From contig NC_092576.1 in NCBI RefSeq assembly GCF_037975245.1, positions 39,243,611-39,307,610 of the forward strand: DNA of 64,000 bases, given 5' to 3'. The position numbers and the translations under genes are program-made. This DNA is from Apostichopus japonicus. Lineage: Eukaryota; Echinodermata; Holothuroidea; Aspidochirotida; Stichopodidae. This document shows, in pieces, positions 53,101 through 60,900 of the stretch. The notes under the pieces were generated by a model that was given only the letters and a program-made list of their open reading frames with translations, did not search any database and was not told the origin of the DNA. Each line of letters opens with the position of its first letter. Position 1 is the first letter of the stretch.

Positions 53101-54606
53101 CAGGACATCCAATTTAATGTTGTGACCGGTGATAGTAAATTCCATGAATTTGGGGAGAAAATTCAATGAAATTCTATTATAAATGGATAGAAATAATTCA
53201 TTCTAGCATTCACGCTCGTGTTCCACTGATTAAAAGGATACACCCAGTCCTGTCTGGGTCATGAAAGGACACCGCCCTCGGTTTAAGCTCCTCATCATGT
53301 GACCTGTTGAAAAAGAGGCGGCTCACAGGCGGTGCGCTCTTGATCGGGGGCCGGGGAGCGGCCTTACCATCATCTGGTGTCCTAGTGGAGAGCTAGAAAA
53401 GAAGCAAGAAGGACCACGCAATAAAGTGACAGTGTTATTGATCATCAACTCTCTACAGTGTCCTCTTTTCAATTGAGATTTTCCATCTTTTACATCATTT
53501 TTGGAAAATTTATCAGAACTGTATGTATTTTTTTTCTTTTTCCAGCTTAACAAATCATACAGAAAGCTTACAAAACAGGTGCCCAGGCAAGCTATTGGAG
53601 AAGCGGAGAAAAACGTGTCTTTTTCTTGGGATAATTTAGTGTTGAAACTTTTGCCTAGCAGTTTGAAGGCACTCAACTTTGTCCCATATAAAATTACTAT
53701 GCTTCTTGTGTACAAACTGCTATACATTTTTTGCATATTTGTTTAGCAATTTGCCCACTTTGCATAATTTTGGGGGTTTTCTTTTTTCCAGTACTACTGT
53801 AGTGCTTAATATTCTTTAATTATCGAACACCAATCATGTTGTGAAGAACTTTTGTAACTAAAATGCAAGATATTAGAATCCTATAGCAATAGTAGATAGT
53901 AATATTAATATTAATACTAAAATCTGATCATCTGGACGAAAAATAATTAGATTACAAGCTATCCCTTTATGATGCCGGTAATCTGACCTACTTTCGAATG
54001 AGGTGTAACAGAAGTGTTAGACACCACCATCGATACCAGAAAATACACACACACACAGCTTGCTACCGTCGGTAATTAGACACTAGTGTACAGTAAAAAC
54101 ATGCAGCTACGGTCGATACCCACAACACAGTGCACATAGCAGCGATGGACATCTCAGCAGGGAGTTTTTATGGAACTCCCTGATCTCAGATCCAAATAAA
54201 AGATAACAAGAAATCATGTTTCATTATTGTCTGCATTTTGTAGCGACATGAAGAAAACTTCAATTGCAAGCAACTGGAAGTTAACTTTTTCAGAGGGCGG
54301 CACATGGTTTGGGGCGAGTCTTCAATGCCTTTAATTCAGCATACTGTTCATAAACATTGAGAAGGGCCCAACATTACTGGTTGAAAGCTTCTGTGTAGAA
54401 CATGTGTTCTACTGTATGGTTGACATTTCAAAGCATTCTGAATATATATGACCACTGACTAAAAGATAGTCAGAAGCTGCAAATAATTTGTTCTTAAATG
54501 TTACCTTCTTTTGGGAGAAAGAGACCTCTGGAAGAAACTTTGGAGTTGGTCTTGGAGTTGAAAATGATTTATCTGGTACCACAAAACTGTTTTGAAATTG
54601 ATGCAT
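32922..54606 (-). CDS. PKMYT1: Membrane-associated Cdc2 inhibitory kinase Myt1, complete
   Basis: Fifteen exons in transcript order: 54505-54606, 53368-53392, 51191-51291, 49642-49724, 48461-48586, 43577-43652, 42618-42740, 41204-41295, 36067-36173, 35353-35498, 34955-35141, 34480-34597, 34232-34330, 33632-33821, 32922-32951. All have GT-AG borders and matching phases; the total is 1605 nt, 534 codons plus TGA, close to the size of vertebrate Myt1. Myt1 phosphorylates CDK1 on Thr14 and Tyr15 at ER/Golgi membranes and blocks entry into mitosis. Visible features are the glycine loop GEGSFGE (70-76), AVKR lysine (92), HLDVKPDN catalytic loop (183-190), DFG (203-205), APE (227-229), a membrane segment (about 331-350) and a C-terminal RSL (521-523) where vertebrate Myt1 has its cyclin-docking RxL. 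HLD in place of HRD is usual for Myt1. It is divergent from BET1. Confidence 0.95.
35353..43652 (-). CDS. PKMYT1: Myt1 exons 6-10: kinase C-lobe
   Basis: Exon 6 (43577-43652) ends in KYLGDLIQ. Exon 7 (42618-42740) carries [18 protein letters not shown] and KLGDFGLTV. Exon 8 (41204-41295) carries the activation segment [19 protein letters not shown]. Exon 9 (36067-36173) carries [18 protein letters not shown] and [11 protein letters not shown]. Exon 10 (35353-35498) completes the lobe ([25 protein letters not shown]). The long intron 8 (36174-41203) contains a LINE. Confidence 0.93.
36225..40830 (-). mobile_element. CR1-like LINE in Myt1 intron 8, interrupted
   Basis: On the minus strand the order from 40830 down is: an upstream coding remnant ([19 protein letters not shown] near 40780), an endonuclease domain (40149-40688: [27 protein letters not shown]), a linker with [14 protein letters not shown] (near 39880), the RT start (39381-39611: [26 protein letters not shown]), a 2.2-kb inserted element, the RT core (36691-37079: [44 protein letters not shown]) and a tail ([11 protein letters not shown]). 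The 3' end carries short ACTAAACTAAACTAAAC repeats. Several frameshifts make it inactive. It ends about 50 bp from Myt1 exon 9. Confidence 0.85.
37088..39279. mobile_element. 2.19-kb TIR element, TATGGC termini, 6-bp TSD GACGTC, inside the LINE
   Basis: The ends TATGGCAAGCCAA..GCT.A.TAA are inverted repeats. GACGTC flanks both sides (37082-37087 and 39280-39285). Removing the element and one GACGTC restores an open LINE reading frame across the junction (NRQTS then VDVVFLDF), which proves insertion into the LINE. Both ends carry arrays of ~22-bp self-complementary units such as CGATAAACATGGTTTATCGG (37105-37405 and 39105-39250). The interior (about 38460-39090) has phrases such as TGACCTTTGACC and CCAAGTTTCAT that I recall from dispersed invertebrate repeats. 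No transposase was found. Confidence 0.85.
42215..42545. repeat. Degenerate GTGATGGATGGG / GATGTGATGT minisatellite
   Basis: It lies in Myt1 intron 7. Units such as GATGGATGGGGTGGGATA and GATGTGATGTGATGT recur irregularly. The minus-strand open frame rich in His/Pro here is a repeat artefact. Confidence 0.8.
43012..43345. repeat. Two diverged direct copies of ~80 bp
   Basis: 43012-43090 and 43265-43345 share AACCTA.CCA..CTG.ATTCCACAC.TACTAAACT and ACCATG.TAAC, about 253 bp apart in Myt1 intron 6. Confidence 0.6.
43965..48345. repeat. ~128-bp tandem repeat split by a transposon
   Basis: Units contain ATTATT(C/A)AGTG.ACA, GACAAGGTAT, AAGGAGC(T/A)TG.TTCATAGATTAACCA and CATTG.AGC.AAATA. About two and a half copies lie at 43965-44243, and the series resumes at 48222-48345 after the element at 44244-48221. 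Confidence 0.75.
44244..48221. mobile_element. 3.98-kb TA-flanked element with pogo/Tigger-like termini, non-autonomous
   Basis: The termini begin CAGTACTGATTTCGCTTAAC, and the inverted repeats are perfect for 27 bp. Each end is bordered by TA (44242-44243 and 48222-48223), as for the Tc1/mariner superfamily; CAGT...TTCGCTTA is like pogo/Tigger ends as I recall them. Both subterminal regions (44275-44430 and 48040-48190) are dense in CGATAAAAA / TTGAAAATCG motifs. No DDE transposase frame exists; the largest open frames (44968-45153, 45236-45503) have no recognised family. It lies in Myt1 intron 5 and interrupts a tandem repeat. Confidence 0.82.
48461..51291 (-). CDS. PKMYT1: Myt1 exons 3-5: kinase N-lobe
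   Basis: Exon 3 (51191-51291) gives [18 protein letters not shown] and ends in GEGSFGE. Exon 4 (49642-49724) gives [18 protein letters not shown] with the ATP-binding lysine. Exon 5 (48461-48586) gives [28 protein letters not shown] and AELCQM at the hinge. The order and spacing are those of the Wee1/Myt1 family. Confidence 0.93.
49725..51190 (-). other. Myt1 intron 3 with (TGTGTACTG)n-like repeat
   Basis: From about 50660 to 51120 the sequence is a degenerate run of TGTGTACTG / TGTGTATTG units. The rest (49800-50650) has no recognised gene; it contains CCCAGCAC phrases repeated at 49850-49915 and a CCCCCTCCCCC run at 50240. Confidence 0.75.
51634..52080. repeat. Three ~150-bp tandem units in Myt1 intron 2
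   Basis: ACTGCTCTGGATTT recurs at 51711, 51859 and 52014, with AAAGACAATGTA and ACATCAATCATTAA in register. The unit carries TTAATCTGGGTGAGACTGGG in the first two copies. Confidence 0.85.
52245..52975. repeat. 33-bp minisatellite, about 21 units
   Basis: Units read TTACTTGTTCCTAGTGTAAC followed by CTACTACACTTTA. Because 33 is divisible by three, a 207-codon open frame (52113-52736) encodes 11-residue repeats. I regard that frame as a by-product. Variant units (ACAAGTTATTAC, ACCATATTACTTCTTCC) recur at a higher-order spacing. Confidence 0.92.
53368..54606 (-). CDS. PKMYT1: Myt1 exons 1-2: N-terminal regulatory region, with a 25-nt microexon
   Basis: Exon 1 (54505-54606) starts at the first in-frame ATG; an in-frame TAA lies 54 bp upstream (near 54660). 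It reads [15 protein letters not shown] and then [19 protein letters not shown]. Exon 2 (53368-53392) is only 25 nt (LSTRTPDD plus one base) between ttctag and gtaagg. It is required because exon 1 ends in phase 0 while exon 3 starts in phase 1. TP dipeptides here and in the tail are possible proline-directed phosphorylation sites. The promoter and any 5' UTR exon are not established. Confidence 0.8.
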
Positions 54607-55300
54607 GCCAAATGGTTGCTGGTTTACTTGTATTGTAATGTCACAACAGGTAACAGTTGTTTACTAGCAGTCTCACGAAACACCAGCCATAAGAACCATG
54701 GTTTCCATGAAAAGATATCTGCAAGATAAATGATACGTTTGTTTTAAATAATTTTACAGGCAAAAGTTCTTTATTGGAAACACCTCTAGAGCTCTCATTG
54801 TTGTCAAATATATTTAACCTTGCATCTCAGAGTTAACTTAAATTTTCTTTACTGTGTTGCAGCCTTCAACCCCTTACCGATAGCCAAATGAACGTACCAT
54901 TGAACTCTAACAGAAATAACATTTCTGATTAAAGGGTGTGAAGACTGCGCAAAAGAGAAACATCTAATGCCGGTAATCTGACCTAGTTTCGAATGAGGTG
55001 TAACAGAAGTGTTAGACACCACCATCGATCCCAGAAAATACACACACAGCTTGCTACCGTTAGATACTAGTGTACATTCAGTACAAACAGCTGCGGTCAA
55101 TACCCACAGCACACTGCACAGTGTATAAACGATACAGCCATGGACACCTCAGGTCCAGCTAGAGATAACAAGGTATCACGTTTCATTACTGTCTGAATTT
55201 TGTAGCGACACAAACAAAACGTCACTTGCAAGCAACAGATAGTTAATTTTTTTAGATGGCCGCACTGGGTTTGGGGCGAGTCTTCACTGCCTTTTAAGGC
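53945..55300. repeat. Duplicated ~330-bp segment flanking Myt1 exon 1
   Basis: 53970-54345 and 54963-55295 are closely similar: GATGCCGGTAATCTGACCTA / AATGCCGGTAATCTGACCTA, GTGTTAGACACCACCATCGAT, AGCTTGCTACCGT and GGTTTGGGGCGAGTCTTCA. The two copies lie on either side of Myt1 exon 1. Only the first has the 25-bp palindromic insertion. Confidence 0.88.
54158..54182. mobile_element. 25-bp palindromic micro-insertion, copy 3, with an empty-site paralogue
   Basis: CAGGGAGTT, a 7-nt spacer and AACTCCCTG are flanked by perfect ATCTCAG repeats (54151-54157 and 54183-54189). The locus is duplicated at 54960-55300. There the equivalent site near 55146-55160 reads cacctcaggtcc without the palindrome and with one copy of the target, as expected of an unoccupied site. 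Confidence 0.85.
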
Positions 55301-57939
55301 CAGCCAGGTTTGTCATGTTACATTTCTACTAATTTATGGACAACAAAAAAATTCTGTAATATAATCCTAGACACATAATTTCCCATTTAAATACAGAACA
55401 GCCAATTCCCACTAGCATATAATGGCTAATTAGGTTGTACATAATTTGAATGTCTCACAGGCATTCCTATTTCATCACAAAGTATACTGGACTGTACTGT
55501 GTACATGTGTCTAATATGTAAGTATGGCTTAATTGTCAGTTAACATACACTTATATTATAATGCCAACTACGTATAACAAGAAACAATGCTCAACAATCA
55601 CAAAAATATATTCAGAAATATGATGCAATTTGACATGTACTATTTATTCTGATCAATTGAAACTGATTTCATGTAGAAATCGCTTTATTGTATTCATAAC
55701 GAAGGCATTAGGCTTTCCTTTGTGTTTACTGCCGCCAAACCGGAAATGGAGACTTAATGTAAAAACTTCTATCCTACCATTGGACCATTATGCTATAACA
55801 GAAAGCCCTAACCAACTTTGTAACTGCTTTATCATTTCATGTTTCAAAAACTTGTAATATGTAAACTGTATATACTCTACAGATTTATATAGTTATTTAT
55901 ACATATACTGTACTGAGTGCAAAATCTCAGTCTGGTAACAGACCTGATCTCTCAAGTTTGCAGTATATTTGTGCTATAAAGGATGAGTTTTACCGATAAG
56001 TTGTAATCCTTATTTTAATCCAGATACCATAGCTATGCATAAAGTCAATTGGAATTGCCCCAGTAATGTAAATAACACACTGTACTCTCAGCTTGACTGA
56101 GGGTGCAAAAGTTGTCTTGGACTCTTGTCAAGAAACAGGTGTATGTTACTGCCAAAAACGACACCTAGCTTGACCCAAGCCTAGGCTATAGCCTAAAGCT
56201 AGCTCGATAGCATAAGATAGACATGTTGTTTCTCTGTGAGTAGGGAGAAGTAGAAAATTGTTTTTCACAAGAAGGGAAATGGGAACAAACTCACTCTTAT
56301 TTTCCAGGTTTAGTAAACTTTTGGCTTCAATCAGTTGCATAACAGAGTCAGTCAGATTTAAGACTTACATCTTTTAAAAGTTTAACTTTTGTCTAGGCCA
56401 AGGCTACCATTACTCATAAGACCCCTTACACTTCCTGATTAACTAAAGCACAATACGTAATTAAGCCTACCAATTGAAAGCATGTACATAGTAACAGTAA
56501 CATATCTTGTTGGTTGATAAACGTTTCTGAAAAATTGTTGTAGGACTACGGACATAAGCAGAACCGTCAACACTATTTCTTATAAGTAGGCCTAGGCCTG
56601 CAATAAGTTAGTCCCAATATCTCGAAAAGCTTCTCGGCCTTTTGGCTAAGATCATGTGTAGTATCTGTTCCCTTAGGGAATGGTGATACACACCTGACGA
56701 TGATCACACAGTCACAGTCCCGATGCAAGGGGACTGGGGCTGAGAGCGGATCAGTCGTTTGGTAGTTTGGTTTTCGTGCCCAGGTTCTTTCCTGGGTGAC
56801 TTTTTCTTAAAAAGTATCTCGAAAAGCTTTGGTCAATGGCATAGTAATAATCATAATATCTGATGCTTGTTTCTCACAAAAAGGAATTGCAAAATACCTC
56901 CTTATCTGTGTTGTGTATGGTTCTCTCGTGGTCTATCATTGGAGAACTAAGAATAAAAGCAGACTTAAATCAGGCCTACGTTAACGTGGGCCTAGGCAAA
57001 AATATATCTTTAATTACGTTAAGTTACCTAGGCCTAAGCTAATCTTAATAACACTAACAGAGGTTAAGTAAAACAGTTACTTAGACTAAAGCGTAGCATA
57101 GATTATGCCAATTACTCACCTTCAATCAATGTATGCCTTACTAAGGCCTTCGGCTAGTCCACGAATCAGATCGTTTACTTGGTGAAATCAGCATACATGC
57201 CATGATATTTTGGAGGTGTCTTTAATTTAAATAGGTGGTTGATCGTCAAAATTCGTCATGAAAGGAAACGTAATACATGTCCATACATGTTTGTTGTCTT
57301 AGGCAAGCATACAATAACAATACAATCCCAGGACCCAGAGCCTTCACACGACAGTCATAATGCACACAGCCGTGTCAATATTAGACGTCTCGAAATATTG
57401 CGCGAAAGTTTGCAATGGCGGGAAAATATATGTAAAAATTTCTATGCCATAAATATCGTTGATAAACACTAAAATAAAAATATTTTCAAAAGCAAAATAA
57501 TTTTTTAGTGACAATAGGTTTTTAATCATTGGATTAAAGATCGAATGTATCCGAAAATCAATTTTAATATTTTTATTATAAGGATAGAGAACACGTCTGG
57601 GATTTCCCCTATCTAACGTTGCCTACTTGGCCTGTAATAGAAAAAATACTGACGTGTTATAGAATACGTAAACAGCTGTGTGATCAAACTACTAGTACTA
57701 CATATGACTACTATGTATTAGCAATGCATCGGCTAACTGAAGCACTAACACTAACAACAGTGTAGCCTTGGCCCTAGCTGGAACTTTTGACACACAAAAC
57801 ATCTAGATAATATCATACTGAATAAACCCGAGCAGGCCCCTTTGGTTAAGCTTTGCCTTCGCAGTTGATCCATCTTTTCTGAGAAAGAAAACAAGGATCA
57901 CGATCAACTCGAGTGTTAAAACTCGCCGTACCTGTAAAA
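54607..57939. other. Divergent interval between Myt1 and BET1
   Basis: The two genes point away from each other across 3.3 kb, so their promoters lie here. A possible Myt1 5' UTR exon border is the minus-strand donor TTGAAG/gtgagtaat at 57118/57119; this is only a splice-site match. The interval also has the second copy of the duplicated segment and the U2-headed SINE. No further coding exon was recognised. Confidence 0.45.
56629..56814 (+). mobile_element. SINE with a U2 snRNA-derived head and 15-bp TSD
   Basis: The first ~42 bases (GCTTCTCGGCCTTTTGGCTA onward to GTGTAGTATCTGTTC) match the conserved 5' end of U2 snRNA, including the GTAGTA branch-site recognition element, with one substitution. 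After GTTC the similarity stops; there is no Sm site or U2 3' stem-loops. The body has a CCCAGG-TTCTTT-CCTGGG hairpin and a TTTTTCTTAAAA tail. TATCTCGAAAAGCTT occurs on both sides (56618-56632 and 56815-56829), a 15-bp target duplication typical of LINE-driven retrotransposition. SINEs with snRNA-derived heads are known (SINEU elements of crocodilians). Confidence 0.82.
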
Positions 57940-60900
57940 ATGCGTCGTGCTGCTGGTCACACCGGTGGTAAGGGTACTAACTTAGGCTAGCCTATATTCC
58001 ATTTCTTATGTTAACATTAGTTAGGCTATGCTAGTTAGGCCTATGCCAGTGTGAACTGTTAGTGTTACAGTGTTAGTTCACGTAAAATATGGTTGGTTCA
58101 TGTATAATTATTCACTAATAATCAATAACACGGTTAGGTAAGACAGATGTTGTTCCGTGTACCTTTAATCAAGCCTTGCTAGGGCATTATGTTTTAGCCT
58201 AGCCTACACTAACTTAGTATGTTGCTGCATCGGTTCCACAGAGGAAAAGAATGGTAGGGCTCGTAAATTAAAAGTCATATGTTGGACTTGCAGGATGTGA
58301 GCTATTTTAAGTGCCTAGCAAACTGACAGTCAGGTACCAGACTAACAGTAACACGATTACAAATTGTTTATCTCACTTATCATTGAATTACTATTCTATT
58401 GCACTTCAAATTCTCATGAACCTCCCTGTAATGTTATCGATCCATCTAAATGTAGCCGAGAATCCAAAGAAGATATAAAACACTTCTTCTATGATATACA
58501 GCTGGTGAGGTTAGATATATTTATTAATGATATTCTCTCTAGGAGGACAATTAGGCAATAATTAGAGTAATAGTAAAATAGGCAGAAGCCACATCTATGT
58601 ACAACAGATGCAGTGTCAATATACAGAGGTATCAGTGCACAGAGGGAACACAGAGTATGGCATGTAGATGCGCATACATATCAAATAGGTCATCATATTA
58701 CCCCCCTGCCTCCCTCTGCCTTCCATTTAATTTCCAGCACAATATCATATTGATTTCTTATACCATTATCATCAGAGAAACTTTCATCACATTTTTGACA
58801 GTAGGTAGCCAGTCACAGAGTGCCTATTAATTAGGCAACATAATTTGTGATTTAACTTTAAATTTATGTTTCAGACTTTAAATTGGTCTAGGTGATGGCA
58901 ATTTAAGACTTTCCTCTCTTGCAAGCTATGGTGTTACCTTTAATGTAGATCTGACAAAGAAATTTCAGAGGTAGTTGGTCAAAGTGGCAGATAGAGAAAA
59001 GTAAAAACAAAATAACTTCTTGCCTGGATGCCAAGTAAATATATATGAAGAATGTGTACAGTCCTTGACTGTATACCTGTGTTGTGGTTGCAACAATAAA
59101 AAAGACTTTCTTTTTGTGTTTGCCACGAAATTTTAAACTTTTCAAACCATTCGAAACCTAGAGACACAGTGCTGAGAATGCAATATATCTGAGCATCTAG
59201 AGGTGAATAATATAAAACATAGAAAATCTCACCCCAAGCATTAACCATGACTAGGCTTGGGTAGAGGTAAACTCTCCTTTTGGAGGGGGTGGGGGTAGGG
59301 GTGGGGGGATGGAGTGGGGCTTTCTATTGTTGCCTCAGGGCCATGTTGCTCGTTGCTACGCAACTTGCTGCCTATCAGCGATTAAGCTTTTACTATATAG
59401 TCTATAGTCACATCACAAGGCTCCCTCTCTGTCAATCTGTTAATTCATCATAAATTGTGTTGATCAGTTTTATTTACTGTTTAATTGCTACATACTCATG
59501 CGCGTAGCCAAGTGGGGGGGGGGGGGCAAAGGGGGCAGCCGCCCTCCCCCCCTTGAGCATATTTTTTTTAAATTTGTTAATGTTTTTATGATATCGCTAG
59601 TAATTTCAAAAGAGAAAATGCTAAGATAAGCTTGCACGGTTTCGTGAAAACTTAAAACCGGTTTTTCTCTAGCAAAAAACCGAATCTGGCTCAAAAACCG
59701 GTTTTTTTTCCCTCCCGAATTGTATTGAAAACATCCAAATCTCGATCGCTAAGATGCGTATTTTTGAAGCTTTACCAACAGCGGGTTGAAGTCTGTTCAT
59801 TCGCAGTGAAGGGTTAAAAATAAGGAGAATACATTCAAGAAATGTTACTGCCTTCATGACTCTCATTTTATAACCCACGTTAACTAAACTGAAGTAAATA
59901 TGTCGAAAGGAAATGTTAGTGAATTCTTTTCTTTAAGTTTAAACATCACGTAAACGTATCGTTTGTCTTGTGTTTACTGTACTTCACGAAGTTCAAATTC
60001 GTGTTCAGAAAAAAATATCACGGTCATGTTATATTATATTATATGTTATATTTTCGGAGATGAGGGCCGAGCGTAAACCCCATTATGACCAATTGGAGAT
60101 CGTAAAAAAAAACTTTACAATGTGATTGGTCCAATATATTCATTCAGTAGTGGCTGACAAAGTGTTCGAAGGTACCAAATTGCACGAGGCTCTAGCCATG
60201 TTCGCGGGTGGTATCTTGGCGGTAAAATAAATTTCTCTTCAAGGAGTGAAGAGAATTTACCGTCTACACTTTCAAGTACAAGTTGAAAAATATCGCTGGC
60301 GAAAGCGGGATTAGATCGGTAAAGAAAATAAATTGTTAACCTTTAAGTTGGAAACATGTGTTCATCAACGTAAACGAAAAACCAACTGAGAGACGCCTTG
60401 TCTGAAAACTGATAAGAAGAAATGTTTAAAGGAAACTTACAAAGAAAATTAAATCTATTAGCATACAAGAAGAATTGTCCCAACAGCAACATCTGTAATT
60501 TCCACCCATGTATGCAACATTTTTACTCCTTTAATTTTCCTTGCTCAAGCCTGACGCCAGGTGTCTCTTGTGAACAATGGACTGTGATTGTTCTGATGTT
60601 ACTTGTTGCATCTTAGTTGTTAAACTCAGAGCCCCCCCCCCCGTGATTGTTCTAATGTTACTTGTTGCGTCTTAGTTGTTAAACTCAGAGCCCCCCCGTG
60701 ATTGATCTAATGTTACTTGCTGCATCTTAGTTGTTAAACTCAGAGCCCCCCCCCCCTGCGACTGTACATGTCGTATGGTATTGTGGATTGCGCAATGTAC
60801 CTTTCAAGTTTTAACGTTCATTTTTTGAACACGAACTGTGATCATTGTGTTTGAAAAGATTTTCTCCATAACCTCTACTGTTAAATTTAGGTTAAATAAT

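Noticed and set aside
56629..56814. A functional U2 snRNA gene
   Set aside because: Only the first ~42 nt match; Sm site and 3' stem-loops are missing, and a 15-bp target duplication shows retrotransposition.
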